DNA of 64,000 bases from Toxorhynchites rutilus septentrionalis. Its lineage: Eukaryota; Arthropoda; Insecta; Diptera; Culicidae. The position numbers were made by a program, and so were the translations under genes. Positions 35,401 to 44,979 of the stretch are shown here, in pieces. The notes under the pieces were generated by a model. It was given only the letters and a program-made list of their open reading frames with translations, was not told where the DNA came from and did no database searches. The DNA lies in the NCBI RefSeq assembly GCF_029784135.1, contig NC_073745.1:308030834-308094833 (forward strand), in the 5' to 3' direction. Within the stretch, counting starts at the first letter, position 1, and each line of letters begins with the position of its first letter.

Positions 35401-36059
35401 TACTCGAGAATTAATCAATCAAATAAAACCAAATTTGGCATGTAACGTAACGGAGAAACATGTTATTTGCAAGTGGTTGAAAAATCTTGAACGAGAATTG
35501 TGTCTGAAAATAATCTGATATTATAATGTCGAGATTTGGTAGAAGTACTAGGAATTTTAAAGTAAAAGGTAATTTTAAAGGGTAGATTAGAAGATCAATC
35601 AATGAATAATTCTGCGATTGGACTCATGAATAGCGCTTAGTAATAAAACGTGATAACGAAAAATTTTTTTTGGGCTGGACGAAGTCAGCTAGCCGGGTCA
35701 GCTAGTTTTAAATAAATATAAGATTTAAACGTCTAAATATCGCTTGTAACGTCCAACAACTAATATCGAAACCTTTATCATCTCTTCTCCCACCAGTATT
35801 GCTAGAGGAGATGCTCCGATGGCTTCGGGATCACCTACTGACGGGTGACCCCGGTCTCTTCCTCCAGGACAATACCGTTCGCCCCGGGATCCTTGTGATG
35901 ATCAACGACACCGATTGGGATTTGATGGTAAGTTTTATCCGGCACTTCCCATATCTATCAAATGCTATTATAACCTTTCAACCTCCACAGGGTGAAACCG
36001 AGTACATCCTGCAACCGGGTGATCATATTTTGTTCATTTCCACACTCCACGGGGGATAA
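29404..36059 (+). CDS. Urm1: Urm1, ubiquitin-related modifier 1
   Basis: Four exons (29404-29465, 29635-29702, 35797-35927, 35991-36059) splice in phase at GT-AG sites to give 109 aa. Urm1 is a beta-grasp protein activated by an E1 (Uba4/MOCS3) as a C-terminal thiocarboxylate. It supplies sulfur for 2-thiouridine at tRNA position 34 in the cytosol and can be conjugated to proteins under oxidative stress. Family marks are [19 protein letters not shown] near the N-terminus, [19 protein letters not shown] in the centre and FISTLHGG at the end; the terminal Gly-Gly is intact. Length is near the usual 100 or so residues, with about eight extra N-terminal residues. The second intron is 6.1 kb and filled with mobile DNA. 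AATAAA near 36318 may be the poly(A) signal. This is the only clear host gene here. Confidence 0.95.
29703..30336. other. Start of Urm1 intron 2
   Basis: Non-coding apart from the splice donor. A short direct repeat on CCACAGTGGTTACG occurs at about 29830 and 29872. Nothing else is identified. Confidence 0.4.
30337..30960 (-). pseudogene. ZBED5/FAM200-like hAT transposase relic
   Basis: Leftward translation across frames gives [19 protein letters not shown], then a degenerate [15 protein letters not shown] stretch. It continues in one open frame (30672-30337) through [33 protein letters not shown] and [13 protein letters not shown] to FSLSR. This order and wording follow the C-terminal half of ZBED5/FAM200/GTF2IRD2-type hAT transposases, including the final FSLMK motif, here FSLSR. 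Upstream parts contain stops, so it is dead. It lies antisense within Urm1 intron 2. Confidence 0.65.
31160..32522 (+). mobile_element. Hairpin-terminus element, long subtype
   Basis: The left end has a shortened hairpin (GGTTATATC, TAT, GATACC) followed by GCAAGGTTGACGTGG. The right end is GACGTAGTCCCACGTC at 32506-32521. The body 31740-32230 is a run of about 90-bp units with the phrases TGTGTTGGGAAAACACATTT and CCCCCGACTTGCATGAATTT. No gene is present. It lies in Urm1 intron 2. Confidence 0.75.
31740..32230. repeat. 90-bp body minisatellite, about five units
   Basis: Units carry TGTGTTAGGGAACA..., GGAACAAAAATACCCCC, CTTGCATGAATTTGCAATGC and TTTCCC in that order, with decay between units. 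The same unit appears singly or in pairs at 20270-20390, 27110-27240 and 34540-34720, linking elements whose ends differ. Confidence 0.7.
32523..34416. other. Unassigned part of Urm1 intron 2
   Basis: Long AT-rich stretch without open frames above 60 codons. A phrase GGGCCTGATCATGAAC at about 32630 resembles the end of the MITE at 51309, but no partner end was found. No other repeat structure is recognised. Confidence 0.4.
34417..35025 (+). mobile_element. Hairpin-terminus element, short subtype
   Basis: The left hairpin is GGTTGTGTC, loop CGA, GACACGACC (34426-34446), preceded by CACAGGAG and followed by GCATAGTTGACGTAGGATT. The right end is GACGTAATCCTACGTC at 35006-35021. The 609-bp body contains two 90-bp units. 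It lies in Urm1 intron 2 and is the best-preserved short example with both ends. Confidence 0.82.
35028..35228. repeat. Fragment of the AGCTCAATCGGAC repeat family
   Basis: It shares, inverted, the phrases found at 39230-39350 (GCATAGGGTATAT, GAAGTCCGAATGAGCT, TTTTAACGT, ATTTTCGGTGA). It ends where the Helitron piece begins. Confidence 0.6.
35229..35705 (+). mobile_element. 5'-truncated Helitron-like element
   Basis: It contains two CATACAAATGAAACACAAA units, the shared 3' region, and a CTAG end at 35702-35705 followed by T. The last bases duplicate AGTCAGCTAGCCGGGTCAGCTAG-like sequence, so the 3' terminus seems to have been partly doubled. The 5' TC end is missing. It lies about 90 bp before Urm1 exon 3. 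Confidence 0.75.
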
Positions 36060-36432
36060 ACCGTGCGGCCAGGGACTGGAATCTGTGATAAATTATCTTT
36101 TATAAAGAGTAGTAATTCATCGATGTTTGAATGGCACACGACCCCTCCCCCGGGTCAAACGGTTGCTTGGCTAGATTTGGCTTGGCTGCTCCTATCGAGC
36201 TAACTGATTAATATAATCTTTTTATTGTCTGGTAAGAGTTGAGGAGTAAACAGGAAAACCTCATGTTTAAGAAGGCGCGCATCAGTATCTTTATATTTAA
36301 ATATGAACCGAGGAAAAAAATAAACGGAAAAATATACTAATGCAAGTGCATGTTTTAATTGGTTGTTTTTCTCATCAGCTCTAGTGGGGATGGGTCAAGG
36401 CTCGTGGGACTAATTTCAGCAGACAGGAAAAA
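36060..36432 (+). other. Urm1 3' untranslated and downstream sequence
   Basis: A-rich sequence with AATAAA at about 36318-36323, a plausible cleavage signal 260 bp after the stop. No other gene is seen. Confidence 0.5.
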
Positions 36433-36700
36433 AATATCACAGGAGGGTTGTGCCCGAGACACGACCGCATAGTTGACGTAGAATTCCATTAGATTTTGAT
36501 ATGTTTGAAAAATTGCATCGTTTATCTCTTGGGTGGCCCTGAAAAAGGCCGTTTATTTGGTTGTTGGGTATTGTTTGCTCAATCCACTAGTGTTACAACC
36601 GAGTGTTGATGACAGAATGATGATGATAAGTCCTCGGATGGTGCGTTAGAAGATGCCGAAGTGGAATGAGATATGATGAAAACCGTCCTGTGTAATTTAA
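36433..36700 (+). mobile_element. Left part of a hairpin-terminus element
   Basis: It starts with CACAGGAG, then the hairpin GGTTGTGCC, CGA, GACACGACC, then GCATAGTTGACGTAGAATT, almost identical to the element at 34417. It contains a histone stem-loop at 36535-36550. The next feature is a Helitron inserted at 36701, and no right end was identified beyond it. Confidence 0.65.
36535..36550 (-). promoter_or_regulatory. Well-preserved histone 3'-end stem-loop
   Basis: The minus strand reads GGCCTTTTTCAGGGCC. All six stem positions pair (one wobble) around a TTTC loop. It is followed by ACCCA, as in animal histone genes, and then AAGAGA, a likely U7-type downstream element. No histone coding frame is recognisable on its 5' side. 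Confidence 0.75.
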
Positions 36701-38532
36701 TCTATATATATAAGAATTGATTTCTGTCTGTCTGTCTGATTCTTATGGACTCGGAAACTACTGAACCGATCATCATGAAAATTGGTATGTAGGGTTTTTT
36801 GGGTCCGGGGTAGGTTTTCGTGATAGTTTGAGACCCCTCCCCCCTCTCTAAGGGGGGGCTGCCATACAAATTAAACACAAATTTCTACATTACTCGGGAA
36901 TTGATTACGCAAATGAACCGAAATTTGGCATATATATGTTTTATATAGGTTTTAGGGAGCAATAAATGTTTTTATGGTAGTTAGACTCTCCACCCCCCTC
37001 TCTAAGGGGGGGCTGCCATACAAATTAAACACAAATTTCTGCATTACTCGAGAATTAATCAAGCAAATGAAACCAATTTTGGCATGTGGAGATTTTAGGG
37101 AGCAATAAATGTTTTTACGGTGGTTAGATACTCCTCCCCCCTCTCTTAGGGGGGCTGGCATACAAATGAAACACAAATTTCTGCATTACTCGAGAATTAA
37201 TCAAGCAAATGAAACCAAATTAGGCATATTGAGGTTTTAGGGAGCAATAAATGTTTTTATGGTGGTTAGACTCTCCACCCCCCTCTCCATACAAATCAAA
37301 CACAAATTTTTGCATTACTCGAGAATTAAGCAAAAGAAACCAATTTTGGCATCTGAAGGTTTTAGGGTGCAATAAATGTTTCTATGATGGTTAGACTCTA
37401 CACCCCACTCTTTAAGTGGGGCTGCCATACAAAAGAAACACAAATTTCTGCATTACTCGAGAACTAATCAAGCAAATGGAACCAAATTTTGCATGTGGAG
37501 GTTTCAGAGTGCAATGAATGTTTTTATGGTGGTTTGACACCAGCAGTGAGGAATTAGGTGGATTCCTCCCGTGAAGCACGTGATCGACTGTTGCTTATCG
37601 GTCCTCCTCCAACAGCTCCCGCGGGTGAGTGTGGACACGATTCGGCCGACAGTGGTCTGGCTGACACAATGTAGTTATAACGAAATCAAATAACCTAAAA
37701 TCTGTCAGTGTCCGTGTGCTATATGAAACGTCCCATACCAGAAAAACAAAAAAAAAGAAAAAACCTAGCAATGGACCAAAATAGAAATAATAAATATGAA
37801 AAAAACTAACATTTAGTTCAGCGAATATGCTTAAAGTGTAGGCGAAGATAATGAAAAATATCTATCAGTGTGTTAAAAAAACATGACAATTGGAAATTTT
37901 CGGAAAACTCTGAAGGAAGAAGGGAAAATTCGGAAAATTAAATTCCCATATGTTCTACAATTACATAGTGACAAGTGCTGTTTTTTCCCCTGTTGGGTGT
38001 GAACTACTGCGTCCATTATTTTGAACTATTGTGGTAACAAGTGCTGTCAGTCCATTTGATTTTTGCGCTAGCGAAATTGATCTTTGTTCGAGACTGGAAA
38101 TGGAATTTATTGTGATGAAACGCACTCCTATATCTTCTTCTATCTATACAAAAAAACGATCGCCAAATGTGTTGATATGAGCAGAACTCGAGGAAGGAAT
38201 TGTCCGATTTAGGGCTGTCTTTGGTCTATCTTATTTTCTGTATAAAACATTTATTCCATGCAACGGAGAAACATGTTATTTGCAAGTGGTTGAAAAATCT
38301 TGAACGAGAATTGTGTCTGAAAATAATCTGATGTTATGATGATGAGTTTTGTTAGAAATACTAGGAATTTTATAGTAAAAGGTAATTTCAACGGGTCGAT
38401 TAGAAGATCAATCAATGAACAGTTCTGCGATTGGACCCATGAATTTGCTCATTGTAAGAAAACGTGAATGTTTGAAGGTATTGATAACAAAAAACAAATT
38501 TTGGGCGGGACGAAGTTTGCCGGGTCAGCTAG
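36701..38532 (+). mobile_element. Non-autonomous Helitron with internal minisatellite
   Basis: TC begins at 36701 after A; CTAG ends at 38532 before T. Its ends match the Helitron at 19-606. The 1832-bp body has a run of about 115-bp units at 36850-37530, a short GC-rich insert at 37540-37680 and the shared 3' section. No Rep or helicase frame is present. Confidence 0.85.
36850..37530 (+). repeat. Minisatellite in the Helitron, about 115-bp units
   Basis: Five to six units contain in order GCCATACAAAT, AAACACAAATTTCTGCATT, ACTCGAGAATTAATCAAG, GGTTTTAGGGAGCAATAAAT and CTCTCTAAGGGGGG. They vary by a few bases and small deletions. One or two units are present in the related elements, so the array expanded in this copy. 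Confidence 0.85.
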
Positions 38533-38889
38533 TATAAGATAATTACCATTATCGAACACAATTATCAGTTATTATCACCACAAAAGTCATGTTACTTTAT
38601 TATACAGAACACATATTTGAAATGAAAAAGGTAATTTTCTTTAATAATGTTTATTTTCTAAGTGTGTTAAGTGTGTTAAATGTGTGTGTATTTTCTAAGT
38701 GTGTTCACTTTTTCGATTATTTCTTCACTTTTCCAATTTTTCTCGCCGCATGAACTTTCCTTGGGGGTAGATAAACACAAGAAAATAAACAACTTAAATT
38801 GGACGATCTGTTCTAGAGCGGGAACACACATTGGTTTTTATTTATGAAAATTGAAATAAATCGTTTTATATTTGAAGTCAGTTTTAACA
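38533..38889. other. Non-coding stretch, no gene seen
   Basis: AT-rich sequence after the Helitron, with a short tandem TAAGTGTGTT motif near 38660-38705. No other structure is recognised. Confidence 0.4.
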
Positions 38890-39420
38890 CAACCGCTACC
38901 ATATACAATAGGATGCCAATGAAAATGGTCATCTCGAATTTCAAAAAGTTACCCCATAAAAAATGTTCACCACCTCGAGAAAACATCCTATGCAAAATAT
39001 CAGCTCAATCGGACTTAAGGGAGAGGGGCGAAAAATCACCCAAGGGAGGAGAAAGGGAAATCGGGGTTTTCGTATTTTTTTTTGATGCCAAATGTCTTAA
39101 TTTTTTTTTGTCAAAAATCGACACTCTGGGACTCTGGGACGAAACGAAAATTATGGTTTGGGTACCAATAAAAATAGTTATCTCGATTTTTCATTCGGAA
39201 CTTGCTGCGAAATGTTGATTTGCACGATATACCCTATGCAAAATATGAGCTCATTCGAACTTCATTTATTAGTATTATTAGTTCACAGACGTTAAAATTA
39301 GAGTTTTTTAAATAACGAAAGGTCACCGAAAATCGGGGTTTCCAAAAAAAATTTTTTTTGATGCCAAATGTCCTCAAATTACATTGCTCATCGACAGGCC
39401 AACTAGTCTCGAATTTCGAG
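38890..39420. repeat. AGCTCAATCGGAC dispersed repeat
   Basis: It carries ATGCAAAATATCAGCTCAAT, GATGCCAAATGTC and ACACTCTGGGAC phrases in the style of 13806-14896, in one orientation only. No coding frame is present. Confidence 0.6.
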
Positions 39421-40360
39421 GCAAAAATGCAATTTTTTCACAAAAAATGTCGCCATTTCGTCAAAATTCAATATTTTGAAAAAATCCTACGTACGATAAC
39501 AGGAAATATATTCAAAATTACGTAAAAAATAATCGTTCACTAGAAAAACTTTAATAACTCCCACCTGTTTACAAGGTTTTGGCTGCAAGGGTTCAACAAA
39601 CCGGTTGCGGCTACTCAGGGGACAATCCAATTGACAACAATATATTTTTTGTTTGTTAAGTAATATATATCTAACAAAACTGCGATATCAGATTAATCAG
39701 TAATCTGATAGTAATTTGTTTTCTCGTTGAAAAAAAATCGCGAAAATCACATACCTCAATGATGTTCATAGCGTACTGTTTATTTCAAAAAGTTTTTTCT
39801 TAGACGCCATGTGTTTTTTTTTCATCCTCAAAATGTTCACGGGACTGCGTAATAGTAAATCTGAAAGAGTAGTGACTACGAAATAGTGCGAAGCGCTAGA
39901 AAAAATGTTTCGAGTATTATCTCATCGAGCTCCGATTCGGATATTGAGGAACTATACACAAGTGAAGACCTGGACGATATGTTAGAAGAACTTACTATAG
40001 ACGACATAAAGATATAAAAAAATGGAATATTAAGTTTAATTTTTGAGAACGATTTTTTAACAGTACATTTAAAATGTAACGGTTTATTGATTTTCCAATA
40101 AGTTTGTCAAACATCATATTTTAATCAGACATCTGGTTTTTGAGTTACACTTTTTTGAAAGAAAGATCAATCATTTCAATTAGGCCCTTTAAGAAATCAG
40201 TCGTAATTTAAATTGGTCATATAATAATGAAAATTGTAATTTTAGGTAGTTTCCATCATTTGTACCAAGTTTCAAAAAAATCGTAGAGGGTCGGGTCAGC
40301 AGCCGACTGATTTGGGGTGGAATCGCCCCAGATCTGGGTGGCGGGGCGATTAAAGTGTTA
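39421..40360. other. Unassigned, with a short acidic open frame
   Basis: A frame at about 39855-40016 encodes an acidic Ser-rich peptide (SSIISSSSDSDIEELYTSED and on to a stop) without a start codon in frame. It resembles the N-terminal acidic part of some transposases but cannot be assigned. The rest is AT-rich. Confidence 0.35.
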
Positions 40361-40567
40361 ATGCGAAAGCCCTGGTAAACTGCTGAGCTTTGCCATATGA
40401 GGGATGTGCTTCGGAAAACAAGAAAACGCTACTTCAAATCGATAACCACGGCTGACTGCATCACTCTTGGTAACATAGAAATAGCATACTCGGATCTGCT
40501 CGCTGAAACACACAGAATATATATGCGCAGAGTACAGAAGAAAAATCGGGTGTCCTTCTGAAGGTAT

Positions 40568-40807
40568 CTTCTTGGATGGCACTAACGTTCGAGTGGAACT
40601 TTTGCGTTCTCAACGTAGCATTACTTGCGTCATTTTTATTTTACGCCTTGAATTTACTCTGGAGTGGCAAGCTCTAGAATACGCGTGACCACAGTTCAAA
40701 CCAGAAGAATTTTCTTTGACGACAAATCCCCCGGCCAGAACGGAAATCGAGCCCGAACCCCCGGCACGATAGTGTGGGACGCTAACCACTCGGTCACAGG
40801 AGCACTA
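40568..40807 (-). mobile_element. tRNA-derived SINE, Feilai type, reverse copy
   Basis: The reverse complement matches the SINE at 16383-16656. It includes the head with ACCGAGTGGTTAGCGTCCCA and B-box-like GGGCTCGATTTCC, and a tail ending AAGAAG. TCCTTCTGAAGGTAT is duplicated at 40553-40567 and 40808-40822. The B box has drifted. It splits the LINE relic. Confidence 0.88.
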
Positions 40808-41429
40808 TCCTTCTGAAGGTATATGAGGTCACGAATACAAGGATGCCACCCAGTATGGAATTTAACGTGACAACTACTAGTTCATCTAGCGAGGCGGTCC
40901 ATCTCTTCGACAACTTTTTCCAGAGTGTTTTAGCGACGCCCGGGATGTATCCAGAATGCTTTCAGCATATTCCAACGTATTACGTAAATATTCCCCCACT
41001 CGAGGAAGTCCAGAAAGTGCTCGAAAATGTTGATGTGTCCGAGGGCGCTGGAGTTGATGGGCTACCACCGTTATTTCTCAAGCATTGTGCATCCTCATTG
41101 GCTTTTCCTATCGCTTGTCTATTCAGTCAGTCACTCTTCGAAAAGACATTTCCGAAAATTTTGAAAGCAGCTCGAATTGTTCCGATCCACAAATCAGGCA
41201 GTACTCATCGTGTCGAAATAACCGTGGAATATCGATTTTATGCTGTGCAAGATATTTGAAACCAGGACCCGAAATCTTTGAAGGTGAAAAATGAAAAATG
41301 AAGACCGCTTCGCTTCGACTAGAACTGCTTCGGCCGTCGCCCATAACAAAAAGTGATTTGACTAGAAAATGAATTGACTAGCGTTGACTAGCGAGGATGA
41401 CTGGTTAACTAGTCCAGTCATTGATTATA

Positions 41430-42155
41430 CGAGGGTCACTATTTATATTTCGGGAATTGGCAACACTGATGTCATGTGAGTCCATCTGACGGTTCCATCG
41501 TAAAGTTTGACATTTTTGACGATATACGTACTCAGAACATTTTGTCATACGGACGCTATTTGTTTATTTTATATTTAGTTGAAAGTTTGGTCTCGGCAAA
41601 AAAATAGAACTGAATCGTGAACATTTTCGTGCGATGATTTTTTACGACTTTCGACGTGGATTATCACAACAAGAGTGCGTCAATCAATTTAATTTGACTT
41701 TTGGCGATGAAGCTCCATCAAAAACCACTGTATCGCTGGTATAGTGAATTCAATCGTGGTCGTAGTTCGCTGTCCGACGAGTTTCGTGAAGGTCGTCCAA
41801 AATCGACTGTAGTGCCAGAAAACATCGATGCTGTGCACGAAACGATTAAGCAAGATCATCATGTAACCTATTGTGAGATTGAGGCATCCCTAAGCATTAG
41901 TTCCACCAGCATATATGCGATTTTACATGAACATTTAGTTGTGCGAAAATTATGTTCACGTTGGATCCCACATAATTTGACAATCGCTCAAAAAAAGGCT
42001 CGTGTCGATTGGAATAAATGCTTTGAAAATTGGTTTAAGCGCATGCAAAAGTGTATCGATCATCGTGGCGAGTACTTTGAAAAACAATAAAAATATATTC
42101 GCAGCTTAACTATTTGTTTTTGTTCCTATTCCCGAAATATAAATAGTGACCCTCG
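41430..42155 (+). mobile_element. Deleted mariner nested in the hAT-type MITE
   Basis: Inverted ends CGAGGGTCACTATTTATATT and its complement are flanked by TA. The 726-bp length is just over half a normal mariner. It carries the N-terminal DNA-binding region and the last part of a transposase gene joined by an internal deletion. Confidence 0.88.
41595..42090 (+). pseudogene. Mariner transposase lacking the catalytic core
   Basis: The frame begins near 41595 (KIELNREHFRAMIFYDFRRG, QQECVNQFNLTFGDEAPSKT) and then loses two bases at TTVYRW. The track continues as YRWYSEFNRGRSSLSDEF, the helix-turn-helix pair, and LTIAQKKARVDW. It then jumps directly to CFENWFKRMQKC at the C-terminus. All three catalytic Asp regions (TGDE, HDNA, SDYHLF type) are deleted. 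The remaining frame from the ATG at 41707 still encodes about 128 aa of DNA-binding region. Confidence 0.85.
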
Positions 42156-43180
42156 TATTAACTGACTCGACTAATGAATACAAATCTGCCTCTTCATTCA
42201 ACTGACTGCAATCCACACTTCCATTTCCCCCTGACACTAATTTTACACCCGCGTACGCAATCTTATTTTCACGTCCATATAAAGAGGAACGAAAACATGA
42301 TTTCTGATGCAAAAAAGAAGCTATCCCATCAATGGACGGTTTTTTGTCTATCCATCGTGAACCCAAACCAACGAACTTAGACATTTATCAAGTATGCTAT
42401 AAATGTCCTCGCGTTAGTATTAGTCAGTATTAGGCGTGCAAAATAGCGCACACACACTGCACGCTATTTTATACGTGTGAGTAATTTTCGTGTACAATAC
42501 AAAAGAACCTAGCTCACCTGTAACGTATGTCAAACCACATTGAACTCAAACATCGATGCATGCACACGTACTTGGAAAAGAGAAAGAGACGAACGAATTC
42601 GTTTTGGGGGAAGTCACTTCAAAATGCAATAAGGACAATTTGACTGGGAAGAATGAAATGATATAGTCGAGTCGGTAGAGGGAGATAGCGAATAAACGCC
42701 CGACTGACTTTTTAGTCGTTTTGGCGGAGAAACTGCGTGAAGAAGCCAAAAGTCATTACAAATTGAATACGGATATAGTCAGTCAGATAGTCAGCTGTAT
42801 ACCCTCAGTTGACTGTGACTTTGCAGAGCCCTGTTTGAAACCATGATTCATGGTTACTGTATAGAGCTGGACATTCGCCGATATCAACACGGATTTTTAC
42901 AGCACAGATCAACGACAACAAGCTTAATGTGTTAGTCGCGTTTTATTTGATGAAGTCGAGTACAGGAATTAGGTTGATTCCATTTATGTCGACTTTCCAA
43001 AGCATTCGATACTGTTCCGCATGAGTACTTGATTTGGAAATTGAAACACATGGGATTTCCAGAAAACAACTGGATGGCAACATTCATATCTCACCGCCAA
43101 CCGTTAGATTCTGCTTACAAGCAGTATGAGTGATTTGAAGAGCTTAAACGAGTAATATCCTCTGCGAATGGCTTTTTTTA

Positions 43181-43539
43181 ACTGATTGAGAACTAAAGAT
43201 GATCTGCGAATTAGAAACTTCATGTGAAATTGGCGTTAATTTTGTGAATGGTGAAGGTTTTTCCATCTCGTTCTATAGTTATGAAACACTGGAATTTTAG
43301 TTTTTTGAATGTTTTGCGCCTCAACACAACATTAAAGTTGAAATGGCCAGTTTTATAAATGAAGATAGTTATTGTATTTTATACTATATACTTCAACTCA
43401 ACCGATCTCTTACATGTCTTTAGAAACTCAGAAAAATGGAGTGGTGCTATAGTTATGAAACGCAGTGTATAGAACGATTAAGTTTAGTAAAGTAAAGTAA
43501 ATCGAAGACGAGGACAAATAAATAAAAATATTAATAAAA
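43181..43539. other. Decayed LINE tail or unassigned
   Basis: No coding run and no repeat terminus. It may continue the LINE relic beyond recognition. Confidence 0.35.
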
Positions 43540-43679
43540 AACGCGTGGGTAATGTCATAGACATAACCGGAGAGACGTGGGGCTTACCCTTCCCACTTCC
43601 TTTTGATTCTTCTTGTCGGTTTGTTATATTCTGTTATATTGAGGCTTTGTACCTAAAATTTTCATTCGCCGAAAATATA

Positions 43680-44730
43680 GGGTTGGGGAAAAAGAAATGT
43701 CGTATTTCTGATCGAAATTTGACTTTTGAGTCAAATATGTGTCGTTTTGTTCGCAAACTTGTTGCCATTTAGAAGGTAACTTCATTATCCCCCACCCAAA
43801 AAACTCAGACAGCCGGTATTCGCAAGCCTCTTTTGAGGCCAACTTACTATCACCAAGAGCGTTTTGCATGGACCGGAAGAGATGATAATCACTTGGAGCC
43901 AGGTCCGGACTATACGGTGGGTGCAATAGGACATCCCATCTGAGCTCCCGTAGCTTCTGGCGGGTCATCGAAGATGTGTGAGTCCGAGCGTTGTCCTGGT
44001 GGAAAACAACACCATTTCTATTGATCATTTCTGGCCGCTTCTGGTCAATCGCCTGCTTCAAACGGTCAAGCTGCTCACAGTAGAGAACCGAGTTGAGGGT
44101 CTGGCCATAGTTGAGCAGCTCATAGTGGATGATTCCCTTCCAATCCCACCGAACACACAGCAAAACCTTCCTGGCCGTCAATCCGGGCTTGGCGATGGTT
44201 TGGGCCAGCTCGCCGCGCTTCGACCACGACTTTTTTCGCTTTAGGTTGTCGTACGTGATCCACTTTTCATCTCCAGTTACCATCTTCTTCAAAAATGGGT
44301 TGAGTTCGTTCCGTTTCAGCAGTGCATCGTAGGCGTTGATTCGGTCTAAAAGATTTTTTTGCGTCAATTCGTGTGGCACCCATACATACAGCTTTTTTTG
44401 GAATCCAATCTTCTGCAAATGGTTCCAAACGGTTTTATGGTCTATACCCAGTTCCTGGCCAATCGAGTGAGTGCTCACATGCCGGTCTACTTGGATGATT
44501 TCAACGATTTTATCGGTTTCCACGACGATTGGCCTACCAGTACGGGGTGTATCTTCGACAGCCACTACACCAGAACGAAATCGATCAAATCAACGCTGTG
44601 CTGTGCGAATCGTTACAGTATCGGCCGCCTTCGTTACGATTTTTTCGGCCGCCTTCGTTGCAGTTTTACCTCGCAGGTAGTAAAAACGTAAAATATGGCG
44701 AATTTCTTGCTTGCACAACACTGTCAAAAC
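43680..44730 (-). pseudogene. Mariner transposase, D,D34D motif intact, one stop
   Basis: Leftward from about 44730 the frame reads KQEIRHILRFYYLRGKTATK, a small internal duplication of ACGAAGGCGGCCGA, then TVTIRTAQR, a TGA where mariners have Trp, and FDRFRSG. From there it is open to 43624. It contains SIGQELGIDHKTVWNHL, WVPHEL, TGDEKW (first Asp), HQDNARTHTS (second) and YSPDLAPSDYHLF (third). Thirty-four residues separate the last two Asp residues, the mariner signature. The normal stop is lost and the frame runs through the terminal repeat. One nonsense codon in the DNA-binding region is the main visible lesion. Confidence 0.85.
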
Positions 44731-44853
44731 GACACTTGTAGCACAGATTGTCGTCTTTAAATAGCCGTATAGTATGACCCGATGCGATAAGTACAACACA
44801 AGATATGTTTAAGTGTTGCCATATATTGACAATATACGACATTTCTTCTACCC
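43680..44853 (-). mobile_element. Near-full-length mariner element
   Basis: The inverted ends share AGAAATGTCGTAT (GGGTTGGGGAAAAAGAAATG on one side, GGGTAGAAGAAATGTCGTAT on the other). TA precedes the left end; the right flank TT lies where related repeats have TA. Length of about 1.17 kb is slightly short for mariner. Confidence 0.8.
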
Positions 44854-44979
44854 TTTGCAAAATATCAGCTCAATCGGACTTCATTTACTTGTGTCGCACA
44901 GTTGTCGAAGTTTGAGTTTTTTGCAAATCAAAAAAAAAAGTTTTTTTGAAAACTGATTGATTCCTTATACGGGTTTTCA

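Larger units (their letters stand above)
41263..42833 (+). mobile_element. hAT-type MITE interrupted by a mariner
   Basis: The ends CAGGACCC and GAGCCCTG are short inverted repeats of hAT style. TTTGAAAC is duplicated at 41255-41262 and 42834-42841, an exact 8-bp target duplication. Without the mariner it is about 845 bp and non-coding. Relatives lie at 26779 (left part) and 52184. Confidence 0.87.
40361..43180 (+). pseudogene. LINE (non-LTR) ORF2 relic in three pieces
   Basis: Piece one (40370-40552) reads ELCHMRDVLRKTRKRYF to YMRRVQKKNR, the linker before reverse transcriptase. Piece two (40823-41262) reads YVNIPPLEEVQKVLENVDV, GAGVDGLPPLFLKHC and KAARIVPIHKSGS, the N-terminal reverse transcriptase blocks, then shifts frame at ISILC. 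Piece three (42842 on) continues with HRSTTTSLM, RVLFDEVEY and the IYVDF segment, before decaying near 43180. Junctions agree exactly with removal of a SINE (40568-40807) and a hAT-type MITE (41263-42833). One stop lies in piece one and several in piece three. The family is jockey/I-like in style, not resolved further. Confidence 0.82.

Noticed and set aside
36850..37530. A CRISPR-like array of regular repeats
   Set aside because: Whole 115-bp units repeat without unique spacers, inside a eukaryotic Helitron.
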